From: Archilochus colubris
Lineage: Eukaryota; Chordata; Aves; Apodiformes; Trochilidae
Length of the DNA: 64,000 nucleotides
NCBI GenBank assembly: GCA_023079485.1
Contig: CM041115.1
Span: 26,227,505-26,291,504, forward strand
Direction of reading: 5' to 3'
Made by a program: the position numbers and the translations under genes. The notes under the pieces are model-generated. The model had not been told where the DNA came from and made no database searches. It saw only the letters and a list, made by a program, of their open reading frames with translations. Below are positions 34,590 to 45,842 of the stretch, piece by piece. How positions within the stretch are numbered: position 1 is the first letter of the stretch; each line of letters starts with the position of its first letter.

Positions 34590-36190
34590 TCCGAAGCGGC
34601 TCCTGCTCTCCCGCGTTCAGACATCGCCGCAGCAGGCGTCCAGGCGTCCGGCATAAAGCCCAAACACACGGCTCCCGAACTGCCGCTGTCCCTTTAAGTG
34701 GACCCCAGGACAAGGGGGGGGAGAGCCTTCCGGGACAGCCGCCCCGCACCCCACCGCCCATCTCAGAGGAAGCCTCGCTTTACCCGTGCCGCGCCGGCAC
34801 CGCAAGAGCTGCGCCGCAGGAAACTTTGGCGAGAGGGTAACGCGCTGAGACTCTGCTGCCTCCCTGCCCCAGGGAAGCTGGCACTCCCGTCTCCCATTCG
34901 TGTCGGGCGCGGACGCGGACTCCGATACCCCTCGACATGCTCACCTCCTCAGGCGGCGATGGAGCACTGCAGCCCCCGGAGCCAGCGGGACGGGACTCCT
35001 CCCGTCCACATGTGCTGCAGCCGCCGCAGCCCGCCGGGGAAGAGCAGGAGGTGGCAGCCAGCCAGCTGCGGCCGCCAAACAGCAGCCCCCCGGTTGCTTA
35101 CGCCGCGCCACGTCCCGGGCAGAGCAGCCCGCTCAGCGGAGCGCGGCACCGACACACGTGTGCCTGCCTGGTAAGGGACAACGGGGACGGAGGAGCCAAA
35201 CCTCCGGCCGCCGACCGAGGCCCTTTCCACTGGGAGCTGCCCGCACCGCGGGACTGGGGCAAATCACCAAAACTCCACCTCCCTCCTTCTCCTCCCCTCC
35301 ACCAGCGCCCGGGCTCACGCGAAGCACGCGAGACTCACCATAGAAAGCCGCCGAACCCCTGCCGGCCACCCCGCCTCGGCGCTGCTGCCAGCACCCCGGC
35401 GACTCTTACCGACTCCGTGAGTCCCCTTCCTGCCGCCTCTCCGGCACCGCCCCCGGTGGACCGCCCGCCCCCGAAGCCCTCCCCCCCACACACACACACT
35501 TCGGTTCCCTCCCCCCTCTTTTCCACCCCCCCCCCCCCTCCCCACGATCGCGGCCCCGCCACAGCCGGCGCAGGGGACGAGGCGCTCCTCACGTCTGCCT
35601 GCGCATTGCTTCTAGGGGGTGCTGCGTTCCTCCGCTACGGTTTGGGTTGGGTTCGGGCAGCGAGCGGCTGTGGCACTCCCGGTTCGGTGCCGACTGCATA
35701 GGCACGCAGAGAAGGGTTTCGGGGTGAGCCTTTGTGAGTCGGAGCGGTGCGAGCCCAGGGAGAAAGGAAACAAGCCGCCCCCGTCCCTTCGCACTGCGGG
35801 CGGGTTTGTCTGTGTCCCTGCCCGCGGAGCGCTGCCGGCCCCGCCTGTCCGCCGATCCTGGCTCAGATTCCTGGGGTGCAGCAGCAGCGGCTCCACTCGG
35901 AAAGACAGTGCTCTCACTGCGAGTGTGTCAGTGGGGCGAGCGGCCATCCCAGCCGTGAGCGAGGCACCCCGGTGCAGTCAGGAGGCCGCTGGCAGTGCTC
36001 TGCCTTTTGGCTGCCATCGCTGTGGCCGCGCCTTGCGGACAGGAGCCGCCGAATCGCGGCGGGCAGGAGCCCATCCTTGCTGGGAGCTGCGTCTCAAGCA
36101 GTAGCGAGAGAAATGAGGGAAACGTTCTGCGAAACCCTCTCAGATCGGAGGTTTTTGAAGTCGATTCGCGAGGGCCCCGTATCTCTTTGC
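34590..36190. promoter_or_regulatory. CpG island, likely PAM promoter region
   Basis: GC content and CpG frequency rise sharply here compared with the AT-rich surroundings. There are many GC-box-like CCGCCC strings (for example near 34740 and 35447-35465), a poly-C run at 35526-35540 and no obvious TATA box. On the minus strand, toward PAM, near-consensus donors occur at 35338/35339 (TATG then GTGAGT) and 34944/34945 (GAGGAG then GTGAGC), with one more just outside at 34095/34096. On the plus strand, donors occur at 35170/35171 (CTG then GTAAGG) and 35723/35724 (GGG then GTGAGC). This is what a TATA-less housekeeping-type promoter with dispersed initiation looks like. Because the recognised gene lies to the left on the minus strand, PAM is the likely target. 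A divergent plus-strand transcript is also possible. Confidence 0.75.
35484..35540. repeat. CA run and poly-C run within the CpG island
   Basis: ACACACACACAC at about 35489-35500, followed by a C run at 35526-35540. The tract is C-rich on the plus strand. Confidence 0.85.
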
Positions 36191-36525
36191 CTTGGAGAGC
36201 AGTGGTAAAGCCGGGCGGGTACTTCACGCTCAAACGAGGACAAATACAGGCTATATGAGATAGAATGAGAAAATTCACCACGTCTAGACCCCAGGAAGTT
36301 TCGGTGGTGGAGCTGTGGCAGTTCTTGGGTAAATCTCAGGAGTTACTGACTCAAGATAATGAGGAATAAGGTAGATTCTGAGGGGTGGGTGCTGAGAACA
36401 GCACGGTCAGTTAGTGGTAATAAATGCAAATCAGATTAATTTATTATTGGTGGAAGCTTTTTGAAGTCCAGTGTATTTTAATAAGGTGATAATTTCAGTG
36501 GAATTCCTCTGGCTGAGGAGGTTTA
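36191..36525. other. Right shore of the CpG island
   Basis: GC content falls back to background. No gene or repeat was seen. Confidence 0.6.
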
Positions 36526-37010
36526 TCACAGAACCACACAATGTCTGGGTGGCAGGGACCTCAAAGATCACCTGGTCCAACCATGTTGCTCAGTGTTCTG
36601 TCCAATCTTGAACACTTCCAAGTAGTGAGCATCCACAACATCTCTGTGCAATGTGTTCTAGTTCCTCACCACCCTCAAAGAATTTCCTCCTAGTGTCTAA
36701 CCTAAATCTACCGTCTTTCATCTTAAAACCATTACCTCTCATGCTTCTGCACATGCCCTTCTAAAAAGTCCCTCCCCAGCTTTCCTGTACATCCCTTTCA
36801 TATACTATAAGGTCTCGTCGGAACCTTCTCTTGTCCAGGCTGAACAAACCCATTGCTCTAAAGCTGTTCTCATAAAAGAGGTCCCCCAGCCTTCTGATCA
36901 TCTTTGTGGCCTTTCTCTGGACCTGCTCCAGTTCTATGTCTTTCTTATGACGGAGGCTCCAGAATTGGTCACAGTACTTCAGCTGGGGTCTTATGTGGTG
37001 CAGGTCACCT
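36526..37010 (-). mobile_element. CR1 LINE 3' fragment, minus strand
   Basis: From CACAGAACCACACAATGTCT through CTAACCTAAATCTACC to TTCTCTTGTCCAGGCTGAAC, the complement of the CR1 3' UTR and ORF2 end. Further right, CTTTCTCTGGACCTGCTCC and CACAGTACTTCAGCTGGGG are complements of the QVQRRA- and PQLKYC-type text. It sits about 350 bases from the CpG island. Confidence 0.9.
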
Positions 37011-40000
37011 TCAAAAGATCCATCTGCATAGGTCAGCTGGAAAAACTAGGACCCAGATCTGTACTGTATTCCAGGGTCATTGTAATGAAGCATTTATTTG
37101 TTAAGTAGGATTGTCTTGATGCTGCTTTAAAATTTAAATACATATTCATATAAATTACATTCTGCCACCTTCAGCTTAAAGTGATACCTTGTTTTAAAAG
37201 TAGATATACCAGATTTTGTTGTGAAAACAAATTTGGGTAATTGGGCCTGTTACGGATGTTTCTGCAAAGGCTACATGTACTATGATGAAGGATTTTCCTT
37301 ATTTATATAAAATGCAAGATACACAACTTTGTGAATTAATTCTTTGAAAGCCTATTCACATTTCCCAAATTAAAGCATATCTATGTATTTTTATTAGGGT
37401 TTTAAATGCCCAGTCCTTCTTCTTCAGAAGGGGGAAACTTGTCTCTGTTGGCATATTGGATGTAGCAAGTAATTACTAATTAATGTGTCCCCAAGATGTT
37501 TTCATTCTTTGATGACAGGAAATATTAAGCTCTTCTAACAGAAATGATGTCTTACTAGCTTCAGCTGATTTGCAGAGTCATGCCAGCATTTCTCAGTAGA
37601 ACTTGTTCTTGTAACAACTGCTTATGCAAGTTTGTGCCAGACTTCCTGACGTTACTGATCTGGCTCATGAAACTGAACACTGTAATTGCAAAGGCCCAGT
37701 CTAATAGTTCTTTACTCTGAGCAAAATTATTCAGTGAAATAATGAGCTGTTTTATAGGCAAGAGCACCCCAAAGACCTGCCCTCACTTTCTGTTCTGTCT
37801 AGGATGGTGTTGCACAGAGTGGTGCAGCTTCATAGTCTGTCACTAACAGGGGTCTACATCCTCTTCTAGAAATGTTTCCCATGCTAGCTGCTCGTATGCA
37901 AATTCTTTAGTCTGTAAATAAATTAATTCTGTAATTTGCATTTTCAAGTAATCTTTGTTAAAGAAAGTATTGACAAGAATTTAGAGTCGGATCTCAATGT
38001 AGTCCTTAGTATGTAACTGGTCCCTGAAGTAGAAAGCCCTATTTATGAGAATACTAGAGCCTTACAAAGCCAGTCCTTTTTGCAAGTACAGAGCATATGA
38101 CTTACAGGTAGTAATAAATCAAAGTATTTGGGAAAAAAAAAAAAGAATAAACATTGAATGATATGAGCTCTGAAAAGGAATTGGAAAACAGAGCAAACTT
38201 GGGACCTAATAAGGGAGTATTTTTTAAAATTTTTCTTTCCAATTTTTAAAAGGCTTTGTCTTCAAAATCAGAGAAAAAATATTAAGATCTCAGCTTTTTG
38301 GGAATGTCTTTGTACTGAAACAACTAATTTGCATAGAATCTGCCAGTTCCTTTATTTTTCATTATGGGAAACATAAAGCAGTCTACCTTAGACTTCATGT
38401 TTAATGGCTTAATAATTTTACTGTATTTACTGCCATTTGCTTGTATAGCTTTTATTACTTTGAGTGTTGCTTGAATGGTTTTGCATTTTACTTTCCTTTG
38501 TATTAGCCACCTGGTGATGTCTATGCCAAGTCTTTTCATATTGCTTCACAAAAGCATTAGAAGTGAATGCATTAAAATGTGGCGGTGAACTGTTACCGCC
38601 TCCTCTTCCAAAATATGAGACTAGACTTAGAGTGCCCTTTACTTCAAACACAAGATTTTCCAGCATTTAAAAAAACAACTTTTAAACTTTATTATGTGAC
38701 CTACAGTGTGTGGCTTTCTAGTGGGAAGTGCAGAAAAATAAAGAATCCACACATGAGATCCTCTAAAGTACTAAACTTCCTGTTAGACTGACTTCACTGA
38801 AAAGTTGAAAAAGTATTTATTATTTTTTATGATTGGTGTTTTACTTTTTTCTTTTTCATAAAAGATGGATTATTACAAGATTTTTGTGGCAAATAAAACA
38901 GTATGGGTTTTTCTTTAGCTTGCAAATTATTTCTTTAGAGGTACAGACTTCTGGCTTAAGCATTTGAAAATTGGGTATATGTGAAAGCAACTAAATTTAG
39001 GCCTTTGACATGAAAACTACTGAAAAAGAATTGTTTGGTCTGTGGTTATGATCTCTTGATAATGTTATTGGACGTCCTTCTATGCAGGAATAAACTGGAG
39101 TTTTGTCCTGGAGTCTTGCATTGCCAGAAATATCTTGAATATTTTCATTATCCATGTGTGATTCATGCAGGCCATTACCATTTATAGATAGATGAGCAAG
39201 TATTGTTTGAATATGCCAAAAAAAATTTTGAGTTCTGCAGTCCTCTTGCTTATACTTCTATAACACAATGATATTGTTACTGGCAAACAGCTATAATAAA
39301 TATTAAATTGTAAGGGTCAGTGGAACCTATTTTTATGCAGTACTTTAGATAGATAAACAGATTGATTAATTTCAGGCTTTGAGCTCTTTGCTTTGAGCAC
39401 TGATTGTTCTGTTTTTGACACACATACTTGGTCCCTTTCTCTCTTTTTTTTAGGCAAAACAGAATGCCAGTCTGCCCTTTGTTCTTTAGCATGTGTAAAA
39501 GCACAGACAGCATCAGACAATGAAGAGTTGTGTGGAGATTTTACCTTGCAAATGTAGCAGCATGCTGGCAGCATAAAGGATGAAAGTCTTTGAAGAGCTC
39601 TTTTGAGGATAGAAATCACCCTTGATCTCCTACAGGCTTTGATCTTATTCATAGTTATTTCCAAGATTTTTTTCAAACACTCACCAAGATTAATTCCAAT
39701 TTAAAGAAGAATCTCAGTGAGCTGAATATATATTATATAGATACACAACACAGCTATAGTTAATGTACTTTTTATACCTCAATGTAATGCAAAAATACTA
39801 CAAAACAAATACCTTTACATTGAAGACCTAATTTTTTCCAAATAAGTAGAAATACGCCACAAATCCAGATACTTCAGGTAGCAGCCTTAGCAAGACTTCA
39901 AAATCGTGTATGCAGTAAGTTGTCTCCACAGACTACAGATGAGGTAAGTTTTTGCAGCACTGCTACTTATAAAATGCCTTTTCTGTCAACAGAAGATTTT

Positions 40001-40774
40001 CATCTCAAGTGCTGATAGGACAGTACTTAAAGAACAAAGCAATAAATTCTATCAGAGTTTTGAAGAGGATTTGTTCATAACAGTGTATTACTTAGAGTCA
40101 TGCCATGTTTTACATACCATTGAGGATGGCTTCTAATAAGACATAGTTTCAGAACAGAAAATATTTATTGTTGTATCAATTTCATCTACCTGTGTGTTGC
40201 TATCATAGATATACACTAACTGTTGGATCTCAAAGTAAAAGATAAATCTGAAATGGCTGAATATATGTACAACTGATTTCTGGTGCCCTGGTGCAGGTAA
40301 TACAGTTAGTAGTCATTAGTCTACAAATAACTGTCCTTGAAAACTTACCTAACTGTCTTCTGAGAGTGTTAGCATATCTTTAAATAATATTACTCTTGCC
40401 CCTCTGCCTCTGGGATCTCTACACAGTTCCTACTGAAAGGTTTGGTTTTTTCTTATGTTTACCTTTGGGTTTTTTTGAGAAAAAAAAATGCCATTACTAT
40501 GGTGATAATGAAAGTAGACTTGCAAAAAAATCTTAAGTTGATTGGAAGTAGGTGTTAAACTCCATATTTAATTTGTCCCCTAAGAATCTGGTGTAGGAAA
40601 AACAGTGGTTTGACTTTTTTTTCATTGTTTTTACTTAATTGCATTAAGCATTAAATGATTAGCTCACCACCTAATTGTCTTATTTCCTGAGACACCTGAT
40701 GACTAAATTGCAGAGTCTGTCTCTAGTGAGTTACATCACTATAAAAGTTTAACTTTTTCTAGTGTAGGAATACT
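37011..40774. other. Intergenic sequence upstream of PAM
   Basis: AT-rich DNA with no recognised gene or element apart from short poly-A runs such as 38131-38144. Open frames here have no family support. Confidence 0.6.
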
Positions 40775-42112
40775 TAAACAGAGTGCAAGCTGGGGGGAAC
40801 AGGAGAGAGTTTTGCCCTTTACCTCAATGACCAGCTGGAGTCCACGGACCTCTGCGTGGGGATGGATGAGGAGTTGACCCAAAGCTTACGGGTGAAGATT
40901 AAAGGGAAGTCAGGAGTAGATGATATCACAGGGCAGGTCTGCTATAGCCCACCTGACAAGGAAGACTGAGCAGATGAGACCCTCTATAGATAGATAAGAT
41001 CAGCTTCACGTTCTCAAGTCCTGGTGCTCATGAGGGATTTCAACTACTCCAATGTCTGTAGGAGGAATGACACAGCAAGGCACCAGGAAGTTCCTGGAAT
41101 GCATTGATGACAATTTCCTTCTGCAAGTGATAGAGGAGTCAATGAGAAAAGGGGCTATGCTGGACCTTATTCACACCAACAAGGAGGGCTTGGTGGGGAA
41201 CGAATAGCCCAAGGACAACCTTGACTTCATTGTCCATGAAGTTGTGGAATTCATGATCCTTTTGGCAGTGAGGAGGGCACAGGGCAAGTTTGCTGCCCTC
41301 CAGTTGAGGAGAGCAGACTTAGAGCTCTTCAGAGACCTGTTTGGTAGAGTACCATGGGATAAAGCTCTGGAGGGGAGAGGAGGCTGAGAAATCTGCTTAA
41401 TATTCAAGGATCTCCTCCAAGCCCAGGAGCAATGTGTCTCAACAAAGAGGAAGGCAGACAAGAATGCCAGCGGGCCTGCATGGAGGAACCAGATGCTCCT
41501 GGACACACTTAGGTGTCAAAAAAGCCTATAGAGGGTGGAAATAAGGACAGGTTGTCTGGGAGGAATAGAAAGTTGTCTAAGCAGCCAAGGATCAGGTAAG
41601 GAAAGCTGAAGCCCAGAGAGAGTTAAATCTGGCCAGGCACGTAAGAGGTAACAAGGAAAGCTTCTACAGGCAGGTACCTCAGTGATAAAGGGTAAACTAG
41701 GAAAAACTGAAGCCCTCACCATAGGGAAAGAAGAGAAATGGGGTTGTTCAGCCTGGACAAGAGATGGCTCCAGAGAGACCTTAAGCAGCCTTCTCTTATC
41801 TGAGGAGGGCCTACAAGAAAGCTGGAGAAGGACTTTAACAATAGGATAAGGAGCAACAGCTTTAGACTAGAAGATTGTAAATTGAGGTTAGACGTTAGGG
41901 AGAAACTGCTTTCTCTGAGGGTGGTGAGATTCTGGGAACAGGCTACACAGAGGAGTTGTGGCTGCCCTGTCCCTGGAAGTGCTCAAGGCCAGGTTGGATG
42001 GGGCTTTTAGCAAAATGGTCTAGTGGAAGGTGCCCCTGCCAACAGCAGGGGAGTTGCAGCTTGATGATTTTTAAGGTCCTTTCCAACCCAGATCATCCTA
42101 TGATTCTACAAA
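40775..42112 (+). mobile_element. CR1 LINE with endonuclease end joined to 3' end
   Basis: The 5' part carries the degraded endonuclease region of ORF2 (the GLFALYLNDQLES-like text at 40806-40838, and TGGTGCTCATGAGGGATTTC for the GDFN motif at 41021-41040). The linker (TACCATGGGATAAAGCTCTG) follows. Near 41730 it skips the whole reverse transcriptase and continues with the ORF2 end (TTGTTCAGCCTGGACAAGAG), the 3' UTR and the tail CATCCTATGATTCTAC. Several in-frame stops make it non-functional. Confidence 0.88.
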
Positions 42113-43549
42113 AGAAATGTTACAATAAACTTTAAAATGTTTGGGGAAAATCTAGCATTAGGATTGCTAGATGGGTGGAGGGTTGTTCTACTTTTACATT
42201 CTAAGCATTTACGAAGTTTTTCCATTACTCATTTTGAAGATAAAACTACAAAGTACTCCCAGATTTCAGAAAAGCAACCACAGACATAATGAAAAGAAGG
42301 AAGGTCAGGTGTGTTTTTGTTACAAAACCTTGAAAGAAAATTAACTATAGACGGAGGAGATGAAAGAAGATAAAGGGATAAGAGTAGTGATGCCACATTG
42401 TCCTTTGAATGTACATCCCTAATTGACCATACATATTAATGATTGTTTGCCTCAAAGAAGACAGAATCTCCCAGCAAAGTCTACTGAACAAACAGTCGTT
42501 GTTTAACTAAGTTTTAGAGCCCATTTATTCTATGCTAACATTGTCTTTTAAAGGTAACTGCAGCCACGAACACATTAACAGAGATACAGTTTTTGAAGCC
42601 AGAGCAAATCATGCTGTACCAGCTGTGTATAAAGAAGCAGATTTATTTATTAAAGTGTGAGAAACAGGCACCAAAAACTAAACAGTTGAAAAAGTCACAA
42701 CATGCAGCTATGATACTTCTGGGGGTAAATTTGTTAGTGTTTGCTAGGCTTAAAACACTTTTTAATTAACTGAGTTGAGTATCCATACCTTTTTAAAATC
42801 CAGATAACTGGATTTGCCATGGGCTAACTCATGGTGGGTTATTACACACAAGCAATCCAAAATATCAATATTAATGCAGAGAGCAATAGCAGCCCACTGA
42901 GTGAATATGGAATGTGTCAGAGATGTGACAAAACAGCATGGCACCAAACCCAATTTTTTCCTGGATCACATGCAGAAACCTGAACAAGATATGTGAGCGG
43001 GCTTGAGCTCAGAAATTCCTCTGTGTGCATTCTCTGCACTCAGAGCAGATGTTTGCATAAAAGATTATACTGAATTCCTTTCTCTATGTTCAAAGAGTAT
43101 TTGCTTGCATTTGAACATAACTTGTGGTTCTGTTCAGTCAACATAATGAAGCAAAGATTTGAAGACTTCCATCATGGCATCTAATTACCCTGAATGTAAA
43201 GTTTAAGCAGGAGCCACAGTTGTGCAAATGTAGGTAGGCTTTTGATGACTGGCTATATTTATCTGAGCCATCAGAACAACTAACAGGAATGCTTGTAGCA
43301 TTCTCTTTTTCTCTAAGGTCAGTGAGAAGTGCTTGTCACAGTCCCAGTAAATCTCCTCCATGTCATGCACTGTTTCAGGAGGAGCTTAGATGTCCCCTCC
43401 ACAGCAATCCAAGTCAGTCATCTGTTGCTGATTGTATATTGCTCCAACTGTGGTATTAGAAAGCATGCTGAGGGATAGGTCTGCAATGGTTCTGGACTGC
43501 TCTTGATGTAGAAGGCAGTGATATTTGCTTAGACACATCCCCAGGAAAA
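42113..43549. other. Intergenic sequence
   Basis: No gene or repeat was recognised. Confidence 0.55.
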
Positions 43550-45393
43550 CAGAATCACAGAATGTTTAGGTTGGAAGAGACCTCCAAGATCATCCAGTCC
43601 AGCGTTTGACCAACACCACAAGCTAACTATTAAACCATGTCCTTAAGGACCAGCTCCAAGCACCTTTTAAATACCTCCACCACTGTCCTGGGCAGGACAT
43701 TATAGTGCCTGACAACCCTCTCAGTGACAAAATGTTCCCTAACATCCAGCCTAAACCTCCCCTGGCACAGCTTCCATCCATTCCCTCTGGTCCTATCACA
43801 GTCCACTAAGGAGAAGAGGCTGTTTCCCTCCCCCCAGCCTCCCTTGAGGTGGTTGAAGAGAACAATAATGTCTCCTCTCAGCCTCCTCTTCTCCAGACTA
43901 AAACAGCCCCAGTTCCCTCAGCTGCTCCTCACAGGACTTGTGCTCCAGGCCCTTCATGAGCTTTGTTGCCCTTCCCTGGACACGCTCCAGCACTTCTGTG
44001 TCCCTCTTACAGTGAGGTGCCCAAAACTGAACACAATGTTCAAGGTGCAGCCTCACCAGAGCTGAGTACAGAGGGATGATCACTTCCCTGTTCCTGCTGG
44101 CCACTGAGTTCCTAACACAAGCCAGGATGCCATTGGCCTTCTTGGCCGCCTGTGCACACTGCTGACTCATTGTCACGGTTTAACACTGGCCCGGCAGTTA
44201 AACCGAGTGACAGATGCTCTCTATTAATCTCTCTCTCCTCTCTGATAAAGAAAGGAGAGAGAATAAGGGAGAGAGACTTATGGGTTGGAAACTAAACTAC
44301 ACAACTTTAATGAAACAGTAATGATAAATAGGAAAAAATTACTAAATATGTACAAATATACAGGAAAATGGATACCACGTTCCTCCCTCCTCTCCCCCCA
44401 GTAACTCTCACATCACCACTGAGGCTGCAGGGCAGCCCTGGGAAAGTCCAGGCTGGACTCCTGAAGTCGGCAGCAGTCAGAAACTGGAGGCAGGAACACA
44501 CAGATATGGGCTGGCACAGATCAGGACCACAGGCAGATGAACGGACGGAATCCTTCCAGGATGCCGGGTGAAGGAAAAGAAGCAGGAAAGGCAGGAAGGG
44601 CAGGGAGTTGGAAGCTGGAAGCAGGAAATCTGGCTTGGCCCTCATGATGCCTCAAATTTATACTGAGTATGATGTATATGGGATGGAGTGCTCTGTTTGG
44701 TCAATTCTGGCATCTATCTTGTCCCTCCCCAAAGCAGAGCTGCAGGTGGGACCTCTTTCTTCCTTCTGGAGGGTAGAAGTTTTCCTCAGAGCTGAGCAGT
44801 GTCCTAGGCTCTGCATACCAGTCTCTAGCAGTAACTACAAACATCAAGTGTTATCAGTCCTAGAAGCACACACTGTCTGAGAAACTTGCTGTTAATTTCA
44901 GCAAGTTCAACTACTTACAAGAGACTTAGCTAAAAGCAAAAATACAAGACAGAAAATCACCTTTATCCTGGCCCAAACCAGGACACTCATATTAAGTTGA
45001 GTATCAACCAATACCCCCAGGTCCCTTTCCATCTCACAGCTCTCTAACCACACTTCCCCAAGTCTGTATCTTACCATGGGGTTGTTATGGCCCAGGTGCA
45101 AGACATGGCATTTGGCCTTGTTAAACCTCATGCAATTAACCTTGGCCCATTGGCCCAACCTGTCTGGGTCCCACTGTAAGGCTTCCCTACCATCCAGCAG
45201 ATCAACACCAGCAGATGACACCAGCAGTTTGGTGTCATCTGCAAATTTACTGAGAGTACACTCAATCCACTCACCCAAATCATTAATTAACATATTAAAG
45301 AGATCAGGTCCCAGAACTGAACCCTGAGGGACACCACTCGTGACCGGTTGCCAGACAGATTTAGTTCCATTCCAAACTGTAGAGGAGACAGAC
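43550..45393 (-). mobile_element. CR1 LINE, minus strand, interrupted by an LTR
   Basis: CR1 sequence is continuous across two pieces, 43550-44170 and 44986-45393, once the LTR at 44171-44985 is ignored. It begins with the complement of the tail and 3' UTR (ACAGAATGTTTAGGTTGGAA). The left piece encodes the ORF2 end ([40 protein letters not shown]). The right piece encodes the reverse-transcriptase palm and thumb with [20 protein letters not shown] and the catalytic FADDTKL motif (aspartate pair intact). It is truncated at 45393, so the fingers domain and endonuclease are absent. Confidence 0.93.
44171..44985 (-). mobile_element. Complete solo ERV LTR nested in a CR1, with 5-bp target duplication
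   Basis: It spans TGTCACGGTTTAACACTGGC to CTGGCCCAAACCAGGACA on the plus strand, 815 bp. It is flanked on both sides by CTCAT (44166-44170 and 44986-44990), a perfect 5-bp target duplication. CR1 sequence continues on both sides, so the LTR inserted into an existing CR1. In its own orientation (minus) it starts TGTCCTGGTTTGGGCC, has a TATTTCATTAAAG-type segment near the polyadenylation region, and ends with the complement of TGTCACGG. It is the same family as 29755-30551 (opposite orientation), 25081-25307 and 22901-23462. A 5-bp duplication is usual for ERVL and some ERV1 elements. No internal genes remain. Confidence 0.95.
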
Positions 45394-45769
45394 AAGGAAC
45401 CCTGAGTGCCAAGTTAGTGAAACATGCAATTTGATCAATAGAAGAATTATGCACACTTAAGCAGATCGTTTAGGCCTATGGAAGTGAGAGAGAGAAAAAA
45501 ATAAACTGCAAATTAGAACTGCTGTTAGACTATTTTTCTTACATTCAGGAAGCAACAGTTTAGTAGAGGTTCACTGCAACACCTATGGAGCATCAGTGTC
45601 TGTCTTTTGATTGAAATATGGTACAGCTGGAGACTCTCTATGTTCAAGTAACGAGGCTGAGTATTGTGGGTCTCTTGGGAAGCAGTCTTACCACTGAATA
45701 TAGCAAGAGCACCTTAGCATGTATGTTGGATAGAAAGCTGTGTCATGATCCATTAATTTAAAAGGGGGA
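45394..45769. other. Intergenic spacer
   Basis: Short unassigned sequence between two CR1 copies; nothing recognised. Confidence 0.5.
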
Positions 45770-45842
45770 TGCAGGCTGGTGGGAAGGTGGGGAGGAAGGA
45801 AGGCGGGAAGGCAGAAAGGCAGGCATGAAGGCAGGCAGGCAC
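45770..45842. repeat. Purine-rich GGAAGGC-type repeat
   Basis: Irregular GGAAGG, GGCAGG and GAAGGC units abutting the CR1 at 45843. Confidence 0.85.

Noticed and set aside
35133..35369. Minus-strand frame reading AGRGSAAFYG up to a donor at 35338/35339
   Set aside because: The apparent start is GTG rather than ATG, and phase 2 for the PAM exon is not met. More likely non-coding first exon.
34937..35701. 254-codon plus-strand open frame in the CpG island
   Set aside because: Proline/alanine/arginine-rich text open in several overlapping frames on both strands, as expected for GC-rich DNA with few stop codons. It resembles no family and has donors in its middle.
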